From Pseudevernia furfuracea (taxonomy: Eukaryota > Ascomycota > Lecanoromycetes > Lecanorales > Parmeliaceae): a stretch of 64,000 nt of DNA. The stretch lies in the NCBI GenBank assembly GCA_022315425.1, contig JAIUPT010000013.1, forward strand, positions 1,178,001 to 1,242,000, written 5' to 3'. Shown in pieces: positions 22,511 through 32,568 of this stretch. The position numbers and the translations under genes are program-made. Every line of letters begins with the position of its first letter. Within the stretch, counting starts at the first letter, position 1. Under the pieces are notes generated by a model. It was not told the origin of the DNA. It worked only from the letters and a program-made list of their open reading frames with translations, and searched no databases.

Positions 22511-24439
22511 ATGGCAGACGAAGAAGAGAAAGAGAATGCCGAGAAGCTTGCAGCAGCCAAGAAGAGGGTAGGTGTATACAGACACCCCATATAGCTACTG
22601 TACTAATTCATAGGCCTACGATAGTATGAGCAATTGAAGAAGCAGAAAGGAAAGGCCCACAAGCCCGATGGAATTAAGAAGAAAGATGATGCTCAAGGAG
22701 TCAGAGAGGAAGCCGCTGCCCCGGGCACCGCTGTGCTAGGAGAAGACACCGCAGAGCAGGCTACGTCTGGCACAGATGGCGATAAAGGCGAACCATCTGT
22801 TGCTTCCTCGGATGCCAAAGTTGAAGCGGTGCTGGATAAGTCAACGGATGACGTACCCGAAACACCTGCTCAAAACCCCGCCCACAACCGGCAGCCCTCC
22901 CTAAGCATTCAGTCGAAGATGCGATCTTCATCATTCCGCCGACAATCTTTATCACAAGGACCTTTGTCCCCTGGCGCGAATGGGACAATGCCCCCCGACC
23001 TTCCAACCCTGACTCCAGACGGTGATTCGGTTAACTCAATATACCGCAAACAAGCAGCACGACTTGATGAGCTTGAGAAAGAGAATCGACGACTGACAAA
23101 AGAGGCGCAGGAAAATGAGAGAAAGTGGAGGAAAACGGAGGAAGAGCTTGAGGAACTACGTGAGGCAAGTGGAGATGTTGCACAACTCAAGGCTCGAGCA
23201 GAGAAAGCAGACGCCCAGGTTGAAGAGTTCAATAAGGTGGTGCGTCTATGCGCCGGTCAAAATTCTTGCCTACGCAAAAGCTGACTCTGATTACAGAAGC
23301 AAGAAAACACGTCCCTCCAGCGCCAGAACTCCCAACTCCAATCCCAGTCCTCCAAACGCCATGTCTCCTCTCCAAGCGTAGTCGCGACTTCCTCGAGTCC
23401 CTTGTCCTCACTCCAAGCACAACTCGAGAGCAAGAGCTCCGCTATTGAATCCATGGAAATGGATATCTCCAACCTCCGCTCACAGCTCGACAAGTCCGCT
23501 TCTTCCACAAATACACACTCAGAGCAGGTCTCAGCCCTGGAAGAGAAGCTGGACCGGGCAGAGCGGGCAGCTAGTGCTGCACAACGGGAGCTATCTGATG
23601 TGAAGAAGAGCCTGGAGAGAGCGAGCGAAAAAGCCGTGAAAGAGGGCAGCGAGCGGACGTCTAACGAGACCAAGATACGGAGCCTAGGGCGTGAAGCGGA
23701 GGAATCAAAGAAGAATGCTGAAGAGTCATTACAAAGAGTCGATACTTTAGAGAAAAAGCTCGCCGCGCTAACGAATCTCCACAAAGACTCGGACGGTCGA
23801 CGCCAAGCTGGCGAGCGTGAGCGTGAAAGGCTAGAGAAAGAAGCAAGCGAGATGCGACGGCGGCTAGCTGGACTTGAGAATGAGAATCTGCGCCTTCGAG
23901 AGGAGAGAGAAAGGGCGCGAAAGAGGGAAACCAGCGGTGCAGATGACGAAGGCGTCGATGAGCTCGAAGATGAAGAAAGGAGACGGCTGGAAAGCAAGGT
24001 TCGAAGTCTCGAGGGCGAGGTCTATGAGCTACGCAGAGGCGTCTGGCGAGAAAAGCGAAGAGAGCTTGGTAGTGTAGATGGTGATGATGGTCCCGCCAGC
24101 CCAGGGTCAAGATTTGATGATGTCGACCTCAGTGGTGGGGCGCCATCCTACCGCAGACAGAGTATGGCTGGGCCTAGAGGTTCGAGCTTCCAGAATGTGC
24201 TTAGCAGTGGATTCAGCGCGCTCACCGGCGGAGGAGGAAGGGTTAGTCTAGAGACATTTGAAGGCGAGGATGATTTTGATGAGGACGCGTTTAGGCTAGC
24301 ACAGGAAGAGGAGGCGAGGAAGAGGGTGGAGAGAGTGAGGGAGGTGAAGAGAGGGTTAAAGGATTGGGAGGGTTGGAGAATGGATATTGTGGATGTTAGG
24401 GCAGGAGGCGGTGGAGCCGGAGAGATCTTTGACATTTGA
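22511..24439 (+). CDS. Long coiled-coil protein, golgin/M-repeat-like
   Basis: Three exons (22511-22567, 22625-23239, 23297-24439; both introns 57 bp) give 604 aa. The N-terminus is highly charged (MADEEEKENAEKLAAAKKRY and then EQLKKQKGK), and residues about 140-440 are almost continuous heptad coiled coil rich in E, K, R, L and A (RLDELEKENRRLTKEAQENE; ALEEKLDRAERAASAAQREL). The C-terminal part is acidic with DDFDEDAFRLAQEEEARKR. Such proteins in fungi are usually annotated as M-protein repeat or golgin-type tethers, but I see no GRIP or other diagnostic domain, so a Golgi role is only a guess. Confidence 0.8.
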
Positions 24440-24649
24440 GGTGAGGTTGTGTGGGTGCAGAAGTTGGAGCTTGGATGAAAAGATGCAACGTTTTTGAGTC
24501 TAGGACATTGTAAATACAAAATAACAACCATTGGAGGGTATGCGCCTCGTAGACTCTCCTCACGATCTCCGTAATGACAAATCAAGAACCAACAATCCAT
24601 CGTCACCATACGACACACGAAAAGGCTATGGCTCAACAACCTCTTCTTT

Positions 24650-24885
24650 CTAGAGGGACATAGCGCTCTTCATACCGCGGAAGAACTTGTAATTTTCGAG
24701 AGGCGGAGTCTCTGGTTCAGGCTTGTCGAGGTCCGCATCTGGGAGAAAGAAGTCTTTTGGACTCTTCAGGCGAGTTTCCGGACCTTCACCTACTCTAAGT
24801 ACTCGTAGACAAGGGTGTTCAAAAAGAAACAGGCTTCCCACATTGGAAGAACAGCTTGTTCTTCGGCTCTGGTGGTGGAACTCAT
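24650..24885 (-). pseudogene. Possible small gene or terminal exon, frame change inside
   Basis: On the minus strand a codon-biased stretch reads LKSPKDFFLPDADLDKPEPE and on to FFRGMKSAMSL before a stop at 24650. Just upstream, in a different frame, a start at 24885 gives MSSTTRAEEQAVLPMWEACF and on to NTLVYEYLE before its own stop. The two pieces overlap near 24800 and together look like one small protein split by a frameshift, or by an intron I could not place. Not recognised; low certainty. Confidence 0.25.
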
Positions 24886-25429
24886 TCTTTAGTACGAGTA
24901 CCTATGGTGCTCGCCCGGGGATGGAGTACCGAAGTGCTTACAGATACCATGTTCTTTCTTCGGAGGTCAACTTTGACCTCAGTTAGCGCCCCTTTCCAAG
25001 GCCACTACTCGTATAAGCGCGCGGCCCTTGGGCTTTTGCAAGGGCGCCTTGGATCTTCCATGACTACTGGACTTCATCTATCAGAGCAGATTCTGTGAAA
25101 TGACCAGAGTACGTGATTCAAGTACATACGATGCACAGTCAGCCTCAGTCAGCCATTCCCAAATGGGTAGCCAGCTTGATTGTTCCTGTCAATGAAAGCC
25201 ACCAAGGCCGGCTGGCTATCGGGTCCTGGCCAAAGATGGTAACCTTCATCTACGCAGCGATGCACGGACGTTGGGGAGACTTCAACCGGCTAGCACAGCA
25301 CGTTTTAGCGCTCTGCAGCGAAGAACCGGATTGCCAGATGAGTAGTCATTCTGTAAAGCCTGAAAACTCAATTCCATACATCCACGCCTAGGTATATCGA
25401 CCGCAGTCCTCCCTCACAGTCAGCCCACC

Positions 25430-26120
25430 ATGTCGCAGGCTTCAAGTGAATCCGAGATGGATGCGCCATCCAGTTCCAGCTCTTCCTCCGCGTCCGCCTC
25501 AAACGTCGAGACAAGCTTAGGATGCAAAAAACAGGCCCCTGGTCTTTGAGTATCGTTGATATACGAGTACCATTCTGGTGCTCCTCAACAACCTCTAGAG
25601 CATGTACCGTATATACACGGAGGTCGGCACGCAAAGTCCTGAACGCCAAGACTTTAGACGTTGCAAAAAGTATATCAAAGCTTGGCATCGCTACATATTC
25701 TGGTCACCGACCCAAATTATCCTTCTCCTTTACGTACCCCTGAATTCTATTCTGGCAGTGGGTTTAGGCAAGGTACCATACATTTGAATGGTTGCTTAGC
25801 TCTTCTTGAGTTGGGAAAGGTATTCTCTCAGGAGGATTTACTTGAAAAGGAGCATTTTGTCGCGGGTTTCTTGCTCTTCTTGATTCAGGAAATGCATTCT
25901 TCTGAGGGGGAAAGCCAGCGTTTTGTTGCGGGTTTCTTGCTTCTCCTTGAGTTAGCAAGGGTCTTCTTTTCGGGAAAACATGCGAAAAGGAGCATACTCT
26001 TTCGCTTTTATCTCGAGTCAAGAAATCGCGCTGCCAAGCTTTGACATCCTTTTTTGCAACCCCTAACTCTTGCGTCAAGATGTCGGATAAATGCCCCTGC
26101 CTGAAGGGTTTCCTAGGCAA
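25430..26120. pseudogene. Two inverted copies of a coding-like fragment
   Basis: A plus-strand piece (about 25632-25700) encodes RQDFRRCKKYIKAWHRYIFW, and a minus-strand piece (about 26010-26085) encodes TQELGVAKKDVKAWQRDFL. The DNA of the two also aligns at roughly three quarters identity over about 50 bases (shared TTGCAAAAA and TCAAAGCTTGGCA). The plus copy is preceded by a start at 25430 with a Ser-rich leader that stops after 39 codons. Both copies are broken. The original gene family is not recognised. Confidence 0.35.
25790..25995. repeat. Three degenerate ~69-bp tandem repeats
   Basis: Units at about 25790-25860, 25861-25926 and 25927-25995 share GCGGGTTTCTTGCT, TTCTTGA and GAAAAGGAGCAT blocks. 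Read on the minus strand they give an ARNPxQNA peptide repeated about every 23 residues in the relic frame, so the period is near a multiple of three and the array was probably coding once. Confidence 0.6.
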
Positions 26121-26263
26121 TACGCTTGAATCTATTTCGGAATCGCGCCTAGGTTGAGCTTTCTGTTATGTAAGCTCTTGACACGCAATCAACAGCACGG
26201 GAAAATCCAATAGGGCGCCATCGCACGGGACAAAGTCTTCTGAAGTAAACAAGTCCATCGACA

Positions 26264-26359
26264 TAAGAGCATCGGTCATAAATGACTTGGGACTTAGAAA
26301 TTTTAAGGTTTTCACCGCCAAATTTCCCCTCTATACATCATTTATGACCGATGCTCTTA
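26264..26359. mobile_element. 96-bp MITE with perfect terminal inverted repeats and TA target site
   Basis: The ends are perfect 22-bp inverted repeats: TAAGAGCATCGGTCATAAAT plus GA at 26264-26285 and its exact complement at 26338-26359. Each end includes a terminal TA, matching the TA target duplication of Tc1/mariner-type elements, leaving 20-bp inverted repeats and a 52-bp core. It encodes nothing and would need a transposase from elsewhere. The arms are identical, so the insertion is probably young. Confidence 0.85.
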
Positions 26360-26979
26360 CCATCTCGCAGGCTCTGGTGATGAATTGTTGCATGACATTA
26401 CATTGAAATTTCTACACAAGCATTTCGTCTAGAAGCTTCTAGGTTGGGGCACCGATGTATGGTCTACGAATCCCTAGCTATGGACTTCTGCAACACAACA
26501 AACCATTGTTCCAGAACCGCATCCTGCTGGAAACCTCTGGAGTGGCACATTCACAGGGACAAAGCCAGCATGTCTTGGAACTTTTGGGGACAAAGCCCGT
26601 ATGTAGAAGAATGATGGGATGGAATTCGTGTGGGTAAAAGGATGATGTATTTTATGGAAGCAAGAGGACTCTACTTAGAGGGTCTCTTTGTCAAGCACCA
26701 CTATTCTACATGAGGAAAAGTCTGAGAACCCCTCCAGAAAGCACCTGCCAACTACTCATGTCTGGGACCTGTTCAGGACATCTATCTCGCGCGGGCAGGC
26801 ACTGGAATCCTATCGCTTCCATCCATGTGGCATATAAGCGGGGCGTGCCCCGTGTATTTTGAAGGATCAGCGAAACCTTCTCCTCCAAACATACTTTACT
26901 TTCCAGGCCTCTTACCAGGGCCATCACTCAACTCACCTGTAGCACGAAGGGTTTCTTGGTCTTTTCCTGGCTTCCAACC

Positions 26980-28445
26980 ATGGACGTCCGAGTGCTCATC
27001 ACTGGCATCATAGTCTTTCTGGCCCTCATTTGGTATGGGGCCCGCGGAAACAGACAACTCCAAACCATACCACCCACGCCATCGGTCCTAAAACAGGCCA
27101 CATACTCCGACCCAGCTACCTGCCGTCAAATACTCGCCTGTACAGGCTACAACAATACAGGAGCCAAGAACCTGTACTCCGATGTCAAATCAAGGGCCAT
27201 CCCCAACGAACGGCTCATTCGGGCATTTGACATTGACAATTCTTTCACCACGACCGAGGCCGAGCGCCGCAAGGACTTCAACAAGGAGGCCGGAAAGGCG
27301 ATAAAGATGACGCAGGATGAGGTGGGCACTACCCCCTAGGAAATATCCCTTCCTTCCTTGTCACGAGTGTCAATACGCAATCCAAGAGCACTGAGACGTC
27401 TCATTTGGCAATCCCTTTCGAGCTAATGCCCTTGAAAATCTATGCATCTTAAAGTTGATCTCCAAGAAGTAATGCTAACATGGGCGTTATGCAGTGGCAA
27501 GAGGTTGCAACCCTCGCAACGGAGCTCGTTCGCCAGGCTGTATCCCCATCGAAGCTGACTACTGTAGGGCCAACGACATTTGCTACTCTGGACTCTCTGG
27601 TTCGCTCGGTGTGCCTCAAGATCGTCCTTCATGTTCTGTTCAAACTTGGCCCGCTCGAAATGGACGAGGGGGACATTTCAACCATCGCGGAGAGTATCAA
27701 CAATCTATGGATCCAGTCCAAGGGCACGGCCAGGATCGAAGAGTCAGACAAGCGTGGTTTACAGGAGGCGTTGGAGCGGATAATCCCCGGGATGAAGCAT
27801 TCAAATCCCCCTGAGAATCCGATGAACCTGATCATGCCTGCCTACGAAACATTGTGGCGTGTAGTTCTTTCAGGCTTCCTTCACGTGACCTTCGTCAAGG
27901 GCGGGTCCCCCACATGGAGAGCGGTCCTGGCACGGTTCCTTGCCAGCCCCAGCAAAACAGCACTTCAGCACGATCCGGAAGTACCTTCAGTCTCTGTGTA
28001 TCTTATCGTCAAGGAGGCTCTCCGGCTGTACCCCTCGGTGAAGCGCGTCTTCCGCCAATTCCACATGGACAACGAGGCAGAAGCTGAGGATGTCGCAGCA
28101 GACATCGAGACCTGTCAGCGGAGCAAGGCGCTTTGGGGAAGAGACGCCGAGCACTTCGTCCCTTCCAGATGGATAAATGCAAGCAAAGAAGCCAGGAATT
28201 CCTACATGGCCTTTGGCGTTCCCCCTTTCGTGTGTCCGGCAATAGGCGAATTTGGTCCAATGTTGATCGGCATATTAGTGGCAGCCTTTGCGGATCAGGT
28301 GTCTTCTGAGGATTGGCATGTGAAATTGGGCGGCGAGGGCAGCTCGGATGTTCCTCAGCGCGACCTCGACAAAGCGCTCAGTGGGGAAAGGCCTCTAGTG
28401 TCCGATCGCAGCACGTATGAAGGGATCCGAATCATCAAGAAATAA
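26980..28445 (+). CDS. Cytochrome P450-like protein with atypical heme and I-helix motifs
   Basis: Two exons (26980-27321, 27495-28445) with an unusually long 173-bp intron give 430 aa. An N-terminal membrane anchor (VLITGIIVFLALIWYGARG) is followed by the K-helix KEALRLYP (ExxR), the PERF-like region (HFVPSRW) and the heme loop AFGVPPFVCPA. The heme-ligand Cys is present, but both conserved glycines of FxxGxxxCxG are replaced (Pro and Ala), and the I-helix has PAYETLW rather than the usual AGxxT. A subgroup of fungal P450-like proteins shares this pattern; activity may be unusual. Expected location is the ER membrane. No metabolic partner gene lies beside it, although a methyltransferase gene follows 4 kb downstream. 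Confidence 0.82.
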
Positions 28446-28509
28446 ATCATGTTAGCGTCTCCATGGCCTCAGATAGAACCAAGTAATGTCATCTAGCGTG
28501 CCCACGGCC

Positions 28510-29298
28510 TCAAATAGAATCACGCAATGTCATCCCAGTGAGTAATCGAGCACAAATATCATTAAAACCATCATCTGTGACCCCAGAAGTATCTCTTACC
28601 GGTTCCACCCGGCTGGTCCGTGGCAATGTCAGCCAGTTGTAGGTAGTCCGGCACCGGATCATAGATTTTCTTATCTTCACCTCCGAAGGATCGCTGCGGT
28701 CAGGGAACCAGTGTTCTCGTACGCAGTCATATTCTTGGAACCGGGTCTCCCACCCGTGCAGATGGAGCGCCTGCAGGAACGGAGGCATCCTAACGTCCGC
28801 GAACCAGTAACCCAGATCGAGGCCTCCGTTCAGGTTGATCCACTCCGCGTTAACCGTCTTCTCGATGCCGAGCGTCCGTATCAACCCGAAGCATCGGGCT
28901 CCGATGCGGTGCGTAAAGGCGTGCATTGTGTCTTGATCCGGAAAGATGAAGGCATTCTCCGCCCAGAAGATGGGATGCGCTTCTTCGTAGATCCGACGGC
29001 AGGTGCGGAATAGGCTCAGGATATCGCCGGCAGGCACTGGGGGCTGGACACCGGGGTAGAAGCCGTTTCGTATAGGAGCGATGACATCGAGTTGCAGACG
29101 TGGGCCAGAGCGCTCGGTGCAATAGAGATCTTGGCCCCTACGGAGAGGATTTCTCGATGGTCTTGTACAGAAGGTGCGCGACTGCCAGGGGCTCCGGGCG
29201 GATTTGACTTCGGGTGTAATGCCATCGTAGCAGAGGACATGGCGATAGATGTCATTGCGAATCTCCGCAGGCAATTCTAAAAACGTGCGAGATGTCAT
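28510..29298 (-). CDS. Fungal LPAEIR-domain protein (F-box-like/DUF7730-2EXR type), function unknown
   Basis: Single exon of 262 aa from the ATG at 29298, where MTSRTFLELPAEIRNDIYRH begins. An in-frame ATG at 29466 exists, but the extension is low-complexity and unlike the family. The N-terminal LPAEIRNxIYRxVL motif and the ILSLFRTCRRIYEEAHPIFW block are hallmarks of a very large family in filamentous fungi related to F-box proteins. Family members may recruit substrates or act in allorecognition, but no function can be assigned here. Confidence 0.75.
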   Translation of the reverse strand: MTSRTFLELPAEIRNDIYRHVLCYDGITPEVKSARSPWQSRTFCTRPSRNPLRRGQDLYCTERSGPRLQLDVIAPIRNGFYPGVQPPVPAGDILSLFRTCRRIYEEAHPIFWAENAFIFPDQDTMHAFTHRIGARCFGLIRTLGIEKTVNAEWINLNGGLDLGYWFADVRMPPFLQALHLHGWETRFQEYDCVREHWFPDRSDPSEVKIRKSMIRCRTTYNWLTLPRTSRVEPVRDTSGVTDDGFNDICARLLTGMTLRDSI

Positions 29299-29632
29299 GC
29301 TGATATCTAGAGACTTCAGCAATCGACCATTGTTGGATGGGGAAGATGTAGGGACTTGTGGGATTGTGGTCAGGACAAATGGTAATGAAGGTCTGGAGAG
29401 TGAAGGGCAAGCACACTTAGCCTCAGTAAGGTGCAAGTGGCAAAAGTGCTCTAATTGACTCAACATGACTTTCCGGGATTTTTACCGGTGCTCGGATCCA
29501 CTTCAAAACAACAGATAGCATTCTCTAAACCTGTATGCTGTTTGCTCTGGCTTCTGCAGTCAGAATCGATATCTTTGGTTGCGAGCAGATCCTCAGACAC
29601 ACCTTGAGGCTTTCGCATCCTGCACTCAACTA

Positions 29633-29932
29633 CTACCCTGCTGTTATTTCCTCAACTGGTCTGCGCAAGATCATGTTCTTGGTGTCCCTGTGCAGCATGT
29701 CTCCGGCTTTCTCCACGGAACTATAGCCTTTGCGGTAGCAAAGGATAATCTCGTACCATTCTCCTTCCGATGTACAAGGATCTCCGCAAAGCCTTAAGAG
29801 ATCAGCGTACCAAGCCAAGTGGTCATCTGTTACGTACTCGACTTCCGCCGTCCAAGTTGGCCACAGGAGCTTTGCGCCGGCTTCGATGTCTTTACCGAAA
29901 GATGCGGGGAGTTGCGAAGCGGCCATGGTCAT
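29633..29932 (-). CDS. Hypothetical 99-aa protein
   Basis: A single open frame with good codon bias (MTMAASQLPASFGKDIEAGA; LLWPTWTAEVEYVTDDHLAW; YEIILCYRKGYSSVEKAGDM). No signal peptide, membrane segment or recognised domain. It is Trp/Tyr rich and soluble in appearance. Supported only by codon use and an uninterrupted frame, so it could be chance or a fragment. Confidence 0.4.
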   Translation of the reverse strand: MTMAASQLPASFGKDIEAGAKLLWPTWTAEVEYVTDDHLAWYADLLRLCGDPCTSEGEWYEIILCYRKGYSSVEKAGDMLHRDTKNMILRRPVEEITAG

Positions 29933-30742
29933 GCTGGGAGTCTTGGGTCTGGGGTAGGAAGCCGATCTAAAGACTTCCTGGCGACAAAAGAATGGGAGAG
30001 ATTTAATTCGTTGCTGCTATTTGTCAAAGACATGTAGTGTCGGCGGTACACTGGTTTGGGTTGCAGATGAAAGAAGGAAAGAGGAAGGAGGTCGTGGGGA
30101 TCTATATACACATCCACCCGAGATACTCCGTAATAGTTGGATGGATCATGTCATGTCTGTCAGCCTCGATGTGCATGCGGTGGGGGACAAAAAGGCTTGC
30201 AATGGAGGACAACAGTAGATAGTAGTGGTGCCACGCACTTAGCGCTAAGGTATGCATAAGTGCGTGGCACAACATGTGAAAGCAGCTAACCATGGCCACA
30301 CGAATCGCTTCGCTCATCGAGAATAAGGTACTCAGGTATCCAGCTTGTTAAATGTTAGAAAAATCATCAAGATACAAATACCAAAGTGTAGTGTCTCAAT
30401 GTGCAACCAACCATATCTTGTAAGCCTTGCACAACAATTTGAGTGGATAGAACTCGACGGTGAACCTCTCCGATTGAAAGCTCACTCCTTATCGATTCGT
30501 CTTCCAACAGTATGGCTTGAAATCAGACAACACAATCCTGCTCCTTGCTCACCGAACGCTGCCGGTTTTAGCGAGTGAGCCGGCTGACCGGAGTGATGCG
30601 AAGCCTCGCTCTGGGTGATAGACACCCTTACTACTCCTACTCGCTCGTACATTCCAGTTCAGTGTGGTTTCGAGTTGGTACACGACTATCTCTGGGAGTA
30701 GCCAAAGCTATCTGACTCTCGGGCACCGCCGACTCGGAAACG
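29933..30742. other. Intergenic, no gene seen, contains a 43-bp hairpin
   Basis: No convincing coding sequence. The hairpin repeat at 30228-30270 is listed separately. Confidence 0.4.
30228..30270. repeat. Perfect inverted repeat with 14-bp arms
   Basis: GTGCCACGCACTTA (30228-30241) and TAAGTGCGTGGCAC (30257-30270) are exact complements around a 15-base spacer. It could be a minimal MITE remnant or a structured transcript element; nothing coding lies nearby. Confidence 0.7.
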
Positions 30743-31400
30743 GTGCAAATCGGTGACTTGCAAAGCAAGCTCGGCTCAATCAACTCAGACTTGTCGGACA
30801 GACTCCAATCGGGCCTTGAAATGCTCACGAGCGATGTGGGCGCCTTCACGAGTTTCGCCTCCCAAGGCAGCTTCTCTGGACAGCTAATCCCGACGCTCCC
30901 GAATGAAATGAAAACCCTCAATATCGGCCCTAAAACATTCATCCTCACGACCGCGATGGATCATAATGAGTGGTCTGTCTATTGGGGGCCCCAGCTTTAC
31001 TGATGGCTTGGTCAACACCCCGAAGTCGCAAGCCGACAACTTCGGATGCACCATCGAATCCAATGGCGTCTTTGACACGCCTCAGGGCATGGGAAAGAAC
31101 GGCCAGCCACAGGGCGGGGCAGAGTGGGCCTCCACTGTTACCAACCGATCTTTTGCTCCGCAGAAGTCCTTTGCGAAGAGCTCTGCGGGGCCGAGCGGTA
31201 GCGCGGCCATAAGTGCCATTACGAGCTACCAATGGGGCACCCTGCCGTTGGTGTTCGATGGGAGCTACAACTGTTCGCAGACCCATACGCCCTTGGCGCG
31301 CACTCCGGTCAAACAACGCGTAACAACTGCTTTTCAAACAACGCGTCGACAGTGTGTCTCTGAGGGATTCGAATCCACGCTGCAGGTATATCGAGTATAG
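30743..31400 (+). pseudogene. Broken gene for an unrecognised protein
   Basis: Two codon-biased frames join at about 30966-30990. The first ends LIPTLPNEMKTLNIGPKTFI and TTAMDHNEW. The second, shifted by one base, runs on through GPSFTDGLVNTPKSQADNFG and TLPLVFDGSYNCSQ. The sense and spacing suggest one gene with a frameshift near DHNEW. No clear start or signal peptide remains upstream. The protein family is not recognised. Confidence 0.4.
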
Positions 31401-32568
31401 ATCTATAGCACCAGAGGCAGTGCGTGTCATAACACTGCCTTCAAGCCTGTATTCTTAGTGCTATTCGAGACCTGAAGAGAGGTGAAAGGACGGCAAGGAC
31501 CAGTCGATAGATAAAGACCCGAGCGAGCAGGGTCACGCTAGGAATAGAAGTGGGTGTATATGAATAAAAAAGAAAATGAATTGGAATGTAAAGAAGGATA
31601 TTAGTTGAAAAGAAAGAATAGAGAATATATATTCTAAAGTTAATTGAGGGATGGAGGGTCGGTCTTGGCGTTATGACGTGATGTAATTAGAGTACTCCGC
31701 AAATGCTCTGATCTTGGCGTCAATAGGAACGACGGCAGCGATAGCGACCGGAGTAATTGAAAAGTCCTGTTCTGTGACAGTGATGATGACGACGAGGCAC
31801 TCAATACAAGGGTTTGCGCTGAGGTGTAGTAGTAACGCACTCGCTCTGCTGTACGGATTAGGTTGAGCTTTCTTCAGGGTTCAACGGCACCCATCAGGCC
31901 CAAGAAAAGTCCCTAAAGCAATGTTTCTAGGTTCCCTATTACAGGGACGCCTTCCGAGAGTAGGGCTAGGGCTGCTACATGCGCTGTGCAGGGCTTTGCT
32001 GTACATCCTTAGCTCCCCCTTCTGCTCTAACCACTCCTACTTCGACCTCCTTTGAGCTTGTCGCTGGCGTTAGTCAATAATGCAGGAACCGGGCGAATTC
32101 TACGTCTACGCCAACCTCGCTAATAATTACTTTTGAGAGACTAAGTGTACTCTTGAAAAGACGGCTCGACTGCCGGCATCGCGAGTCGAGGAATGGCTTG
32201 CATCAGCACTTGCAGAAGCCAGCCTTCCTACGCCTACGACAATTGGGTCATGGCAAGATGCCATTGCATGACACTGGTGGCTGGCTGAAAGACTGGCCTA
32301 GATCCGCTAGGTAAAGTGAACGACATCGACGATTTGATGTCCTATCCCATATCTCGGCGACTTGGACATCAAGCCGGGCGGACTTCTTCGGCAATGAGCT
32401 TACCGCACGAGCTTACTGTAATTCCCCGCCATCATATTGGATACATTGGAATCTCCTTGAGTGTAAGTATAGAGAACCCAGAACTTCCAATGTTTCTTTC
32501 GGCTTTTTTCCCTCATGCACAACCTGTGATATTTTCAATTTATCAATAGGAACAAAATTCAAGCAGCT
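31401..32568. other. Intergenic, no gene seen
   Basis: A low-complexity A/G-rich patch occurs at 31550-31640. The remainder has no open frame with protein character. The last 100 bases are upstream sequence of the methyltransferase gene. Confidence 0.4.

Larger units (their letters stand above)
24886..26979. other. Gene-poor, relic- and repeat-rich interval
   Basis: About 2.1 kb with no intact gene. It contains the inverted coding-like relics at 25430-26120, three degenerate 70-bp repeats at 25790-25995 and a MITE at 26264-26359, listed separately. The rest shows only short frames with no protein signature. Confidence 0.5.

Noticed and set aside
23257..23997. 246-codon Ser-rich frame opposite the coiled-coil gene
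   Set aside because: It is the complement of Glu/Lys/Arg codons and shows no protein signature.
31340..31400. GGATTCGAATCC resembling a tRNA T-arm
   Set aside because: It lies in the coding-biased frame of the broken gene, and no full cloverleaf can be drawn.
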